Shown in pieces: positions 18,291-27,649 of a stretch of 64,000 nt of DNA. How positions within the stretch are numbered: position 1 is the first letter of the stretch; each line of letters begins with the position of its first letter. Made by a program: the position numbers and the translations under genes. The notes under the pieces are model-generated. The model searched no databases. It was not told where the DNA came from and saw only the letters and a list, made by a program, of their open reading frames with translations. The DNA comes from Chloracidobacterium sp. GTDB lineage: Bacteria > Acidobacteriota > Blastocatellia > Pyrinomonadales > Pyrinomonadaceae. The stretch spans positions 868,001 through 932,000 of the forward strand of contig JADKKB010000007.1 of the NCBI GenBank assembly GCA_016720705.1, read 5' to 3'.

Positions 18291-18356
18291 GGCATTGCCC
18301 CCTTCTCAATTGGTCAAAATGTTGATGTGAGGCAAGTTTAGCATATTCCATATTCA

Positions 18357-19301
18357 TTATGAACGGCTGAGTTCAGCGACGTGATTCCGCACGGTCTCAC
18401 CAATAGTCGAGAGATTGTAACCACCCTCGAGACACGATACGACGCGGCCGCCGCAAACGTCGTCCGCCCATTGCATTACAGAGGCGGTCATCGAAACAAA
18501 GTCACTATCTTCCAGCCGAAGTTGACCGAGCGGATCGGTCAAATGGCCGTCAAACCCGGCTGAGATAAATATCAGATCAGGCGTGAATCGCCTCGATATA
18601 TCCTCGAGTGCACCGTCAAACATTCTTCGCTGTTCCTCTGCTTGAGTATTAGCTTTGACCGGTACATTTAGTGTTGATCCCAGGCCCCGCCCGTGACCGG
18701 TCTCACCGCGTGCCCCGGTCCCGGGATACCACGGATATTGGTGCATCGAAAAGAAATGGACGGTCGGTTCGACGTAGAATATTCCCTGCGTCCCATTGCC
18801 ATGATGCACGTCCCAATCGATGATCGCGACACGTTCGACGTCTTTGTAATTATTTTGAGCGTACCTTGCGGCGACAGCGACATTGTTGAATATGCAAAAC
18901 CCCATTGAGTGTTCTCCGGTTGCGTGATGCCCGGGCGGCCTGGCGGCCACAAACGCGTTGCGTGCTACGCCTTGCATCACAGCATCGACAGCGGCACACG
19001 CTCCGCCGGCGGCAAACAGCGAGGCATCGAACGACTTCATCGAGATGGTCGTATCGGCATCGAGGCGGTCGAGGCCGTTTTCGACCGCGCCCTCGACACG
19101 CTTGAAATGTTGTGCGGTATGCACGGCCTGGATCAAGCCTTTCGATGCCTTTTCCGGTGTGATCTCGGCCAGGCTTTTCCACAGCTCGGTGTCGCCGCGC
19201 AGTGCTTCCATAATCGCGGTGTATCGCTGCGGCGTTTCCGGATGCCCGGGGCCGGTATCGTGTTTTTGGTAGATCGGATGATGGATCAATGCGGTTTTCA
19301 T
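18357..19301 (-). CDS. Histone deacetylase-family (AcuC/HDAC-like) deacetylase
   Basis: A 314-residue arginase-fold zinc deacetylase. Motifs are HPETPQRYTAI, RPPGHHATGEHSMGFCIFNN with the active-site histidine pair, IIDWDVHHGNGTQGIFY with the zinc-binding Asp and His, and ISAGFDGHLTDPLG. In bacteria these act on acetylated proteins, acetylpolyamines or in acetoin utilisation. Which applies here is not shown. It is divergent from the hydroxyproline operon, with about 125 bases between them. Confidence 0.92.
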   Translation of the reverse strand: MKTALIHHPIYQKHDTGPGHPETPQRYTAIMEALRGDTELWKSLAEITPEKASKGLIQAVHTAQHFKRVEGAVENGLDRLDADTTISMKSFDASLFAAGGACAAVDAVMQGVARNAFVAARPPGHHATGEHSMGFCIFNNVAVAARYAQNNYKDVERVAIIDWDVHHGNGTQGIFYVEPTVHFFSMHQYPWYPGTGARGETGHGRGLGSTLNVPVKANTQAEEQRRMFDGALEDISRRFTPDLIFISAGFDGHLTDPLGQLRLEDSDFVSMTASVMQWADDVCGGRVVSCLEGGYNLSTIGETVRNHVAELSRS

Positions 19302-19426
19302 ATCAGAATTGAACCTCAGATTAACATAATTTCACTCGGATCAGCCCGATCAGAAGGTCCATTTTTGACCTTGTCCGCCTTACGTTTTATCTGTCCGCGT
19401 TTCAATGGTATATTTCGATTGATGTT

Positions 19427-20374
19427 ATGTCAGACACACCAAGTAATAGGTTGACTGCGATCGACTCTCACACGGGCGGCGAACCGACCCGCGTGGTGAT
19501 CGGCGGCTTTCCTTCGTTGGGCAGTGGGTCGATGGCTGATCGACTCGAGATATTTCGCCGCGATCACGATCATCTTAGATCGGCAGTCGTCTGCGAACCC
19601 CGCGGACACGATGCGGTAGTCGGTGCGCTGCTCTGCGATCCGGTCGATCCACGTGCGGCGGCGGGCGTTATCTATTTTAACAACGTCGGATATCTCGGGA
19701 TGTGCGGTCACGGCACGATCGGGCTCATCAAGACACTCGAACATTTGGGCAAGATCTCATTCGGTACACATCTGATCGAAACCCCCGCCGGTGCGGTCGA
19801 GGCAACTCTGAACCGCGACGAATCGGTCACTATCACCAATGTTGCAAGCTATCGTCACGCCAAAGACGTTGCAGTAGATGTTCCCGACTTTGGACCCGTT
19901 ACGGGCGATATCGCATATGGCGGCAACTGGTTCTTTCTGATCGGCGACCATCACCTATCGGTCGAACCATCACATCTTGCACCCCTTACTGATTTCGCCG
20001 TCGCGGTGCGAAACGCCCTCACCGCCGCCGGCATCACCGGTGCTGACGGTGCCGACATCGATCATATTGAGCTTTTTGCCCCAAGCCCGAACGCCGACAG
20101 CCGGAATTTCGTACTCTGTCCCGGCCTCGAATATGATCGCTCCCCGTGCGGAACCGGAACGAGTGCCAAACTCGCCTGTCTGTACGCCGACGGCAAACTC
20201 CGGGAGGGCGACGTGTGGCGACAGGAAAGCCTGGTCGGCAGCATTTTCGAAGGCAGTGTCAAACTCGTTGGGGATGTGATCATTCCGATCATCAGCGGGA
20301 CGGCACACGTCACAGCCGAGCTCGAACTCATTCTGGATGCGGCCGATCCGTATCGCTACGGTATCGGCCGATGA
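19427..20374 (+). CDS. 4-hydroxyproline 2-epimerase (proline racemase family)
   Basis: It converts trans-4-hydroxy-L-proline to cis-4-hydroxy-D-proline, the entry step of the pathway encoded by this operon. The 315-residue protein carries both catalytic cysteines, Cys93 in YLGMCGHGTIG and Cys241 in SPCGTGTSAKLA, plus the N-terminal AIDSHTGGEPTRVV. Two intact cysteines separate it from hydroxyproline dehydratases. The five genes that follow supply the rest of the pathway, which favours hydroxyproline over proline as substrate. Its stop overlaps the next ATG (ATGA). Confidence 0.93.
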   Translation: MSDTPSNRLTAIDSHTGGEPTRVVIGGFPSLGSGSMADRLEIFRRDHDHLRSAVVCEPRGHDAVVGALLCDPVDPRAAAGVIYFNNVGYLGMCGHGTIGLIKTLEHLGKISFGTHLIETPAGAVEATLNRDESVTITNVASYRHAKDVAVDVPDFGPVTGDIAYGGNWFFLIGDHHLSVEPSHLAPLTDFAVAVRNALTAAGITGADGADIDHIELFAPSPNADSRNFVLCPGLEYDRSPCGTGTSAKLACLYADGKLREGDVWRQESLVGSIFEGSVKLVGDVIIPIISGTAHVTAELELILDAADPYRYGIGR

Positions 20375-21486
20375 CCACATTTGACGTTGCTATCGTCGGT
20401 GCGGGTATCGTCGGTGCCGCTTGTGCCGCGAGTCTCGCGGCCGAGGGATTAAAGGTCGCCGTGATCGAATCACGCGGCGTCGCCTCGGGCACGACATCTG
20501 CCGGAATGGGTCATATCGTCGTGATGGACGATAGCGAAGCTCAATTTGCTCTGACGCGATATTCACAAGCTCTCTGGAACGCTCTCGAACCTAAACTCCC
20601 CGGATCTGCCGAATTTGAACACTGCGGAACGATCTGGGTGGCGGCCGATGATGATGAAATGCAAGAGGTGCGTCGAAAGCACGAGTTTTACGCCGAACGA
20701 GGCATCGCATCGGAAATACTTGACGAGCATTCACTGCGGGCGGCCGAACCGAACCTTCGCCAAGGCCTCGCCGGGGGGTTGCTTGTCAAAAGTGATAGTG
20801 TTGTCTACCAACCTCGGGCAACCCGTTATTTGATCGAAAGTGCGACGGCGAGCGGAGCCGAATTAAAAATCGGCGCGCGCGCAATGGGTATTTCGAGTCG
20901 CGGCGTTAAGCTCGAAAACGGCGATCTTATCGCGGCCCGCAACGTCGTGAACGCGGCAGGAATTGCAGCAGGAGAATTTTCACCGGGCCTTGCCATCGCA
21001 AAGCGAAAGGGCCATCTCGCGATCACCGAACGCTATCCGGGCTTTGCTCGGCACCAACTCGTCGAACTCGGCTATCTCAAATCCGCTCACGGCACTGGAG
21101 CGGACTCGGTCGCATTCAATGCGCAGCCACGAGGCACCGGCCAAATCCTGCTTGGTTCGTCACGTCAATTCGGGGCCGACGACGGAGCGATCGACCACAA
21201 TATTCTGCGGCGAATGACCGAGCGGGCATTTGAATATATGCCGAACCTTCACTCTCTATCGGTGACGCGGGTTTGGACCGGATTTAGGCCGGCCACACCT
21301 GATAACTTACCGTACATCGGTAAGTTGGCCGCGAACAATAATGTATTTATTGCCGCCGGTCACGAAGGCTTGGGCATCACGACCTCGCTCGGGACGGCCG
21401 CATTGATCACCGATGCGATACTCGGCCGCGAATCATTGATACCGATCGAACCGTACTCGCCGGCGAGGACATTCGAAGAACATTGA
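20371..21486 (+). CDS. D-hydroxyproline dehydrogenase, FAD (DAO-like) subunit
   Basis: The true start is the ATG overlapping the epimerase stop at 20371; the frame is open further upstream inside that gene. The 371-residue protein begins with an FAD-binding Rossmann motif (VAIVGAGIVGAACAASLAAEG) and ends with FRPATPDNLPYIGKL and AAGHEGLGITTSLGTA, as in the D-amino-acid oxidase/DadA family. With the two following gene products it resembles a heteromeric D-hydroxyproline dehydrogenase that oxidises cis-4-hydroxy-D-proline to pyrroline-4-hydroxy-2-carboxylate. It probably passes electrons to the quinone pool. Confidence 0.88.
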   Translation: MTTFDVAIVGAGIVGAACAASLAAEGLKVAVIESRGVASGTTSAGMGHIVVMDDSEAQFALTRYSQALWNALEPKLPGSAEFEHCGTIWVAADDDEMQEVRRKHEFYAERGIASEILDEHSLRAAEPNLRQGLAGGLLVKSDSVVYQPRATRYLIESATASGAELKIGARAMGISSRGVKLENGDLIAARNVVNAAGIAAGEFSPGLAIAKRKGHLAITERYPGFARHQLVELGYLKSAHGTGADSVAFNAQPRGTGQILLGSSRQFGADDGAIDHNILRRMTERAFEYMPNLHSLSVTRVWTGFRPATPDNLPYIGKLAANNNVFIAAGHEGLGITTSLGTAALITDAILGRESLIPIEPYSPARTFEEH

Positions 21487-21722
21487 TCACATTAACGATA
21501 AATAATGAACCGATTTCCGTCGCCGATGGCACGACAGTAGCCGCGGCGATCTTCATCATCGGTACCGACACATTTCGGCGTTCTGTTCGCGGCAAATTTC
21601 GCGGACCGATGTGCGGAATGGGCGTTTGCTTTGAATGTCGTGTGACGATCGATGGCGTGTCGCTCCAACGCAGTTGTAATATTCTAGCCGCCGATGGGAT
21701 GGAGGTTTTGACCGATGGCTAG
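21483..21722 (+). CDS. D-hydroxyproline dehydrogenase, small [2Fe-2S] subunit
   Basis: A 79-residue ferredoxin-like protein with start TTG at 21483 overlapping the previous stop (TTGA). Cluster ligands are in GPMCGMGVCFECRVTIDG and the later RSCNIL, four cysteines as in SoxA/HcnA-type Fer2_4 subunits. Free-standing proteins of this size pair with large FAD subunits in opine, sarcosine and hydroxyproline dehydrogenases. Both neighbours are FAD proteins, and the gene overlaps the next start by 8 bases. Confidence 0.85.
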   Translation: MITLTINNEPISVADGTTVAAAIFIIGTDTFRRSVRGKFRGPMCGMGVCFECRVTIDGVSLQRSCNILAADGMEVLTDG

Positions 21723-22953
21723 GCTTTCGACCGAGATACTCATTGTCGGCGGCGGCCCGGCAGGCCTTTCTGCCGCGTTGTCGGCGGCGGCCGGTGCGGC
21801 CGTCACGATCATCGATGATAATGCCACGCTCGGCGGTCAGATCTGGCGAGCGGAACTTGGAAAGACGGGGTCCCCGGCAGCAAAGCAGATCATCGACGCG
21901 GTCGACTCCGGCGAAATCGCCGTAGTTAATTCTGCCCAGGTCTTTGCCTCGAGTGGCGATCGAACTCTGATCGCACAGACTCCCAAAGGCTGCACTGAGA
22001 TCGAATTTCAAAAACTAATTATCGCCACCGGGGCACGCGAACGATTTCTCCCGTTTCCGGGCTGGACCTTGCCGAATGTGTTTGGCGCGGGAGGTTTGCA
22101 GGCATTGGCCAAGGGCGGTTTACCGGTAAAGGGCAAGCGGATCGTTGTCTCCGGAACCGGCCCTCTGCTGATCGCGGTCGCCGAATACTTAAAGGCCAAG
22201 GGTGCAAAGGTCGCCGCGGTCGTTGAACAGACGTCAGCGGCCAAACTACGCCGCTTCGGTATCGGACTCTGGAGTGCACCATCAAAGTTAGTTCAAGCCG
22301 CGGTATTAAAAGCGAGGCTACTGGATGTGCCGTATCTGACCGATTGTTGGGTAACTGCCGCAAATGGCGTGGATCGACTAGCGAGCGTAACGCTGTCTCG
22401 CCGCGGGCGCACTTGGGATGTCGAATGCGATATGCTGGCGTGTGGATTTCATCTTGTGCCAAATACCGAGTTGGCGGCATTGCTCGGATGTGGCATCAGC
22501 AACGGACTGGTTTCGGTCGATGAATTTCAGCGATCTTCGCTCGAGGATATTTATTGCGTTGGCGAACCGACCGGCATCGCCGGACTCGAGTCGTCACTCG
22601 TCGAGGGCAGCATCGCGGGATGTGCCGCTTCCGGAGATATTGATAAAGCGCGGCGGCAATTCGCTAAACGTGACAGGGCACGGCGGTTTGGCGATGGACT
22701 CAATAACGCCTTTGCACTTCGCGATGAGCTCAAAACACTTGCCGATCTTAACACCATCGTCTGTCGCTGTGAGGATGTGTCTTATGGAACTTTAACTGAA
22801 TTTAGAAATACCGCCGACGCAAAATTACAGACCAGATGCGGAATGGGTGCGTGTCAGGGCCGTATTTGCGGTGCGGCAAATGAGTTTTTATTCGGATGGC
22901 GTCCCGGCACCGTGCGCCCACCGATATTTCCGGTTAAAATGGAGAATCTATGA
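21715..22953 (+). CDS. D-hydroxyproline dehydrogenase, second FAD/NAD-type subunit with BFD-like [2Fe-2S] domain
   Basis: A 412-residue pyridine-nucleotide-disulfide-oxidoreductase-like flavoprotein. It has ILIVGGGPAGLSAAL at the start, a second dinucleotide motif VVSGTGPLLIAVAEYL, and a C-terminal cluster domain with CRCEDV and RCGMGACQGRICG. It matches the A subunits of octopine/nopaline-oxidase-type complexes (FAD plus Fer2_BFD). With the 371-residue FAD subunit and the small ferredoxin subunit it completes a three-protein dehydrogenase. It ends with ATGA overlapping the deaminase gene. Confidence 0.87.
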   Translation: MARLSTEILIVGGGPAGLSAALSAAAGAAVTIIDDNATLGGQIWRAELGKTGSPAAKQIIDAVDSGEIAVVNSAQVFASSGDRTLIAQTPKGCTEIEFQKLIIATGARERFLPFPGWTLPNVFGAGGLQALAKGGLPVKGKRIVVSGTGPLLIAVAEYLKAKGAKVAAVVEQTSAAKLRRFGIGLWSAPSKLVQAAVLKARLLDVPYLTDCWVTAANGVDRLASVTLSRRGRTWDVECDMLACGFHLVPNTELAALLGCGISNGLVSVDEFQRSSLEDIYCVGEPTGIAGLESSLVEGSIAGCAASGDIDKARRQFAKRDRARRFGDGLNNAFALRDELKTLADLNTIVCRCEDVSYGTLTEFRNTADAKLQTRCGMGACQGRICGAANEFLFGWRPGTVRPPIFPVKMENL

Positions 22954-23843
22954 ATATAAATTGGACGGGCGTAATGCCTGCGATCACCACCTGCTTCGAC
23001 GATAATCTAAACATTGACCACGAATTTACTGCGCGTCACGTCAGTTGGTTGGTCGATCACGGCTGTACGGGCATCGTTACCAACGGTTCGATCGGCGAGG
23101 GCGGCACATTCACACTCGACGAAAAGGTCGCTCTGTGGAAGACGTGCGTTTCGTCAGTTGGCGACCGCGTCCCGATAGTGGCCGCCATCGCGTCGATGAC
23201 GACCGCAGATGCGATCGCCCAGGCCAAATCTGCCGAGGCCGCAGGATGCCGCGGATTGATGGTGCTGCCGCCCTATATCTATCGCGGAGACTGGCGGGAG
23301 ATGAAACAGCATATATCGCAGATCGTAAACTCGACACCGCTCTCGTGTATGCTTTACAACAATCCGGTGGCGTACGGAACAGACTTTCTACCCGAACAAA
23401 TGGCGGAACTTGCCGGTGAACTGCCAAATCTACACTCGGTCAAGGAATCGTCGACGGACGTCCGCCGAGTGACCGCGATCCGAGCGTTATGCGGCGATCG
23501 GCTCAAGATATTCGTAGGTGTTGACGATGTAATTGTTGAAGGGATCAATGCCGGAGCCTCAGGCTGGATCGCCGGTGTTGTCGGTGCATTCCCCAAAGAG
23601 TCGGTCGATCTTTATAATTATGCGATGAATGGCGAAACGGAAAAGGCAAGAGAACTTTATGAGTGGCTTCTGCCATTGCTCCGGCTCGACACTGTCCCAA
23701 AATTTGTCCAATTGATCAAGCTGATTCAGGAAAGGGTCGGTTGGGGCAGCACCCGCGTCCGCCCGCCTCGCCTCGCTCTTATGGGCGCGGAGCTCGACGA
23801 GACATTGGCGATCATTGACCACGCATTAGCGACACGCCCGTAA
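22950..23843 (+). CDS. Pyrroline-4-hydroxy-2-carboxylate deaminase (DHDPS superfamily)
   Basis: A 297-residue class I aldolase-fold protein. The Schiff-base lysine is Lys165 in LHSVKESSTD, the catalytic tyrosine is Tyr136 in LYNNPVAYG, and the substrate loop is VTNGSIGEGGTFT. DHDPS-family enzymes in hydroxyproline operons convert delta1-pyrroline-4-hydroxy-2-carboxylate to 2-oxoglutarate semialdehyde, and its operon position supports this over dihydrodipicolinate synthase. The aldehyde dehydrogenase that uses the product is next. Confidence 0.9.
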   Translation: MNINWTGVMPAITTCFDDNLNIDHEFTARHVSWLVDHGCTGIVTNGSIGEGGTFTLDEKVALWKTCVSSVGDRVPIVAAIASMTTADAIAQAKSAEAAGCRGLMVLPPYIYRGDWREMKQHISQIVNSTPLSCMLYNNPVAYGTDFLPEQMAELAGELPNLHSVKESSTDVRRVTAIRALCGDRLKIFVGVDDVIVEGINAGASGWIAGVVGAFPKESVDLYNYAMNGETEKARELYEWLLPLLRLDTVPKFVQLIKLIQERVGWGSTRVRPPRLALMGAELDETLAIIDHALATRP

Positions 23844-23892
23844 GCGTTTGTGGAATCGCGCACGGAATAAGGGGCATCTCTTCAAACTGAAT

Positions 23893-25473
23893 ATGACTAT
23901 TCAACTCACAGGCCGTTCGATCATCGGTTTTAACCGCGGCAACGCGACGGCAGACACATTTCGGGCATTCGACCCGACTACCGGTGACGCCATCGAGCCA
24001 CCGTTTTCTTCGGCCACGCCGGACGAACTGGATCGGGCCGCGCATCTTGCGGAAATGGCTCGCATTCCATACGCCAAGGTCTCCGGCACGGACAAGGCTC
24101 GATTTCTGCGTGCGATCGCGGACAACATAGAGGCTCTCGGCGATGCTCTCATTGAGCGGGCGTCGCTTGAGACATCCTTACCAAATGCCCGATTTATTGG
24201 CGAACGCGGTCGCACTTGCTCGCAACTGCGGATGTTCGCAGACGTTTTGGACGAAGGTTCGTGGGTAGATGCGAGGATCGACAACGCGATGCCCGACCGC
24301 GAACCTCTGCCCAAGCCTGATATTCGCTCAATGTTGCGGCCCATCGGCACCGTCGCTGTGTTTTGTGCCAGCAACTTTCCGCTCGCTTACTCTGTCGCCG
24401 GCGGCGATACCGCATCCGCACTCGCTGCCGGATGCCCGGTGATCGTGAACGCCCATATCGCCCACCCCGGCACTGCCGAGTTGGTGGGATCGGCTATCTC
24501 AAAGGCGGTGCGTGAGTGCGAAATGCCGGAAGGCGTTTTCAGTCTGCTATTTTCGAGCGGTTACGATATTGGTCAGGCGTTGGTCAAGCATCCGTCGGTC
24601 AAGGCTGTCGGATTTACAGGTTCACGCCGCGGCGGACGTGCCCTTATGGACATCGCTGCCGCCCGGCCCGAGCCCATCCCGATCTATACTGAGATGAGCT
24701 CGGTGAATCCCACATTTATCCTGCCGAGTGCCATACGGGAACGCGGTGACGCCATCGCTGCTGGCCTTCACGCGGCGGTCGTAGGCGGCGTCGGACAGTT
24801 TTGTACCAAACCGGGCCTCGTATTTTTACCGACCGGCGATACGGCGGATCGTTTCATCGACAATTTTAACCAAATGATCGAGTCGACCGAGCCGGCACCG
24901 CTCTTGACCTCCGGCATCTGTTCCGCCTACGCGTCTGCTAGCCGAAAGCGAAAGGATGACGTCACTGGTTTTGCATTTAACAACAAATCGGACATCGAGG
25001 GCTTTGCCGTCAATCCGTCGGCATTTGAGGTTTCGGGTGACGATTTCCTCAATGATCCGAGCCTGAACGACGAGATCTTCGGCCCGACGACCTTGCTTAT
25101 CCGTTCGAGCGAGCACGACGAATTGCTCCGTATCGCCCACTCGCTCGAGGGACAATTGACCGCATCGATACACGGCGATGACCAGGACCTGCTTGATCAC
25201 GCCGATCTCGTCGCGGTCCTCGAGACCAAGGTTGGCCGACTGATCTTCAACGGATTTTCGACCGGTGTCGAGGTTTGTCCGTCGATGGTCCACGGTGGGC
25301 CATATCCGGCAACGTCGGATGGCCGTTCGACTGCGGTCGGATCACGCGCGATCACGCGATTTGCACGTTTGGTGTGCTACCAGAATTTCCCTGCAGCCGC
25401 ATTGCCTGCGGAGTTGAGAGACGGCAATCCACTCGGGATCTCGCGGATGGTCGACGGCAAAGCGGCGAGCTAG
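23893..25473 (+). CDS. 2-oxoglutarate semialdehyde (2,5-dioxovalerate) dehydrogenase
   Basis: It performs the last step, 2-oxoglutarate semialdehyde to 2-oxoglutarate. Start 23893 (MTIQLTGRSIIGFNRG) is chosen over a TTG at 23848 because the family usually begins LTGxxxIG. It is a 526-residue divergent ALDH with ASNFPLAYSVAGGDTASALAAGCPV, the catalytic cysteine in GVGQFCTKPG, the base-position sequence EMSSVNPTFILP, and DEIFGPTTLL. These are marks of the type III KGSADH group. It ends flush against the convergent VOC gene. Confidence 0.92.
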   Translation: MTIQLTGRSIIGFNRGNATADTFRAFDPTTGDAIEPPFSSATPDELDRAAHLAEMARIPYAKVSGTDKARFLRAIADNIEALGDALIERASLETSLPNARFIGERGRTCSQLRMFADVLDEGSWVDARIDNAMPDREPLPKPDIRSMLRPIGTVAVFCASNFPLAYSVAGGDTASALAAGCPVIVNAHIAHPGTAELVGSAISKAVRECEMPEGVFSLLFSSGYDIGQALVKHPSVKAVGFTGSRRGGRALMDIAAARPEPIPIYTEMSSVNPTFILPSAIRERGDAIAAGLHAAVVGGVGQFCTKPGLVFLPTGDTADRFIDNFNQMIESTEPAPLLTSGICSAYASASRKRKDDVTGFAFNNKSDIEGFAVNPSAFEVSGDDFLNDPSLNDEIFGPTTLLIRSSEHDELLRIAHSLEGQLTASIHGDDQDLLDHADLVAVLETKVGRLIFNGFSTGVEVCPSMVHGGPYPATSDGRSTAVGSRAITRFARLVCYQNFPAAALPAELRDGNPLGISRMVDGKAAS

Positions 25474-25890
25474 TTATTTTGCGAATATCTGCGAGAGATC
25501 GGCAAAGGATTTGAATTCCAAGGCGTTTCCGCTCGGGTCCAGAAAGAACATTGTTGCCTGTTCACCCACCTCGCCCGCAAATCTGATCTTGGGTTCGATC
25601 ACGAACTCAACGTCCTTTGACGACAGATCGGCGGCTAACGCGACCCATTGATCCATCGGTAATATCACTCCAAAGTGCGGGACCGGCACATTGTCACGGT
25701 CAACATCATTCGTCGATCGAACGCCCGTCTGTCCGGGCGCGAGATGGGCGACGATCTGATGGCCAAAGAGGTCAAAATCAACCCACTGATCAGTACTGCG
25801 GCCTTCGGTACAGCCCAAAACGCCCAGATAGAACTCTCGTGTCGACGCCAGATCCGATACCGGAAACGCCAAATGAAATGGATTTAGCAT
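25474..25890 (-). CDS. VOC-family (glyoxalase/bleomycin-resistance fold) protein
   Basis: A 138-residue single VOC module: HLAFPVSDLASTREFYLGVLGC at the start, PHFGVILPMDQW in the middle and FFLDPSGNALEFKSF at the end. The His and Glu at these positions are the usual metal ligands. The family covers lyases, dioxygenases and resistance proteins, so no reaction is assigned. Its stop directly abuts the stop of the convergent dehydrogenase gene. Confidence 0.85.
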   Translation of the reverse strand: MLNPFHLAFPVSDLASTREFYLGVLGCTEGRSTDQWVDFDLFGHQIVAHLAPGQTGVRSTNDVDRDNVPVPHFGVILPMDQWVALAADLSSKDVEFVIEPKIRFAGEVGEQATMFFLDPSGNALEFKSFADLSQIFAK

Positions 25891-25963
25891 AATTTGTCTG
25901 AAGTGGAATCCGGCATCAGCGAGATTCAGTTGAAACCGCTCGTTGTGCTAGTCTTTCCCTGTA

Positions 25964-27145
25964 ATGATCGAACATTTGGAAACTTTTATCAGCGAGATCG
26001 CAAATAGTATTAAGAAAGGTAGTTTCGTTAAGCTCTCGCTTGCAAATTATAAAGGCTCAGAACCGCATCTGCAAAAGATACTTATTCGTCTGGTCGAGAC
26101 GAAAAAGGGCGTACGCCTGTACTTTCTGTATCGAAGTGAAACGCGCGACGTCGCCAAAAATTACGATTTCGACCTCGGACTTGGCTTGATCGCCGAGGCT
26201 CTTGATGACGGTTTTCGCAGCGGCCACCTTTTCACTTCCGAAGGCGATCTCCAACTCGATATCAGTCACAAAGGCAAGACGCGGCTGAATCGTGCAAAGC
26301 CCGTGTTCAAGCAAGCACCTTCGCTTGGCCACGATCGCGAAAAGATCGCTCTTGTTGATTCGAACAGTTTTTACCTCAAGGCACTCGGAATTACCGATGA
26401 CACGGGCCGGGTCAAGGACAAGCAACAGGATAAATGGCGACAGATAAATAAGTTTGTAGAGGTAGTGGCCAACCTTGTCGCAAAATCCGAACTCAAAGAC
26501 AAAAAGTCTCTGAGTATCGTCGATATGGGTTCGGGAAAGGGCTACCTGACATTTGCGGCTTACGATCATTTTAGGAACAGCCTGGGCCTCGACGTAACGA
26601 TCACAGGCATCGACGTCAAGAACGATCTTGTCGATCTCTGCAACGGAGTAGCAAAAGCGTGCGATTTTGACGGCCTGAGTTTTGTTGTTGGTAAGATCGG
26701 CGATCTTAACGTAGCCGCACCTGACATTCTGATCGCTCTGCACGCCTGCAATACGGCAACGGATGAGGCTCTTTTCAAGGGCATTTCCGCTAATGCCAGC
26801 CTGATCATAGCCGCCCCGTGCTGTCATCAAGAGATCAGGCCGCAGATCACGCCGCCGGCGATGTTTAAGGACGTCTTAAAACACGGTGTGATGTTGGAAC
26901 GCTGTGCGGAAATGATCACGGATGGGCTCAGATCGCTTCTACTCGAACGAAGCGGATATTCGACTAAGCTATTTGAGTTTGTAAATACCGAGCACACGCC
27001 AAAAAACAATATGCTCGCTGCGACACGTCTCGTCGAACCAAAATCGCCGGAGCGTTTCCAACGCCAGATCGACGACATCAAGGAACTATACGGAATTGAT
27101 CACCAACACCTTGAATCGCTGCTCGACACGAAAATCGCCGTTTAG
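25964..27145 (+). CDS. SAM-dependent methyltransferase, Methyltransf_32-like
   Basis: A 393-residue class I methyltransferase. Motif I is IVDMGSGKGYLTFAAYDHF at about residue 187, motif II has TGIDVKNDLVDLC, and later come LIALHACNTATDEAL and IAAPCCHQEI. The APCCHQE-type motif and the long N-terminal region (PHLQKILIRLVETKKGVRLYFLYR...) are features of the Methyltransf_32 group, some of which modify RNA. The substrate is unknown. It is a stand-alone plus-strand gene divergent from the VOC gene. Confidence 0.85.
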   Translation: MIEHLETFISEIANSIKKGSFVKLSLANYKGSEPHLQKILIRLVETKKGVRLYFLYRSETRDVAKNYDFDLGLGLIAEALDDGFRSGHLFTSEGDLQLDISHKGKTRLNRAKPVFKQAPSLGHDREKIALVDSNSFYLKALGITDDTGRVKDKQQDKWRQINKFVEVVANLVAKSELKDKKSLSIVDMGSGKGYLTFAAYDHFRNSLGLDVTITGIDVKNDLVDLCNGVAKACDFDGLSFVVGKIGDLNVAAPDILIALHACNTATDEALFKGISANASLIIAAPCCHQEIRPQITPPAMFKDVLKHGVMLERCAEMITDGLRSLLLERSGYSTKLFEFVNTEHTPKNNMLAATRLVEPKSPERFQRQIDDIKELYGIDHQHLESLLDTKIAV

Positions 27146-27291
27146 CCAACGGAAGTTGGAAATATGCCGCCGGACTGTCCCGCCTAAATGTCACGTTGCT
27201 TTGCCCGTGTATTGGTAAAGCGTTTTATCGGCCATTATCAGATGCCTCTTTGCAGCATCGATTATTGCGACCCGCTTGAGCTGTCCGGACC

Positions 27292-27320
27292 TTGACTTGT
27301 TGACTGATCTGGCTTACCAT
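27292..27320 (+). promoter_or_regulatory. Probable sigma-70 promoter of rpmE
   Basis: TTGACT at 27292-27297 and TACCAT at 27315-27320 are separated by 17 bases and lie about 50 bases upstream of the L31 start. A second TTGACT at 27300 is less well placed. Confidence 0.5.
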
Positions 27321-27373
27321 TATCGATTGCGTTTAGTCGCACATCGCTTATATACGGCGAAGGAAGTGAGATT

Positions 27374-27595
27374 ATGAAAAAGGAAATTCATCCTAATTAC
27401 AACGAGATTTCGGTTATCTGTGCTTGCGGTAGCACGTTTCAGACACGCTCCACGATGAGCGAAGATCTCCATATTGAAATTTGTTCAGCCTGTCACCCGT
27501 TTTTTACCGGTAAACAGAAGCTAGTTGACACCGCCGGACGCGTCGACCGCTTTAACAAGCGGTACGCTCGCGGAACCGCCGAGGCTGCTAAATAA
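27374..27595 (+). CDS. rpmE: Ribosomal protein L31
   Basis: The 73-residue protein begins MKKEIHPNYNEISVICACG. It keeps the zinc-binding cysteines (CAC and later CSACHPF), so it is the zinc-containing (C+) form, and it has the typical KLVDTAGRVDRFNKRY tail. It is part of the 50S subunit. Repression by Zur, as seen for C- paralogues elsewhere, is not expected for this form. Confidence 0.98.
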   Translation: MKKEIHPNYNEISVICACGSTFQTRSTMSEDLHIEICSACHPFFTGKQKLVDTAGRVDRFNKRYARGTAEAAK

Positions 27596-27649
27596 GACGA
27601 GAATTCGATTGAACATCGTAATCTTTAATTATTAGCTCTCTAAAATTTG

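Noticed and set aside
20146..20370. N-terminal extension of the DAO-like subunit inside the epimerase gene.
   Set aside because: Arg-rich out-of-frame shadow; the ATGA overlap at 20371 gives the normal flavoprotein start.
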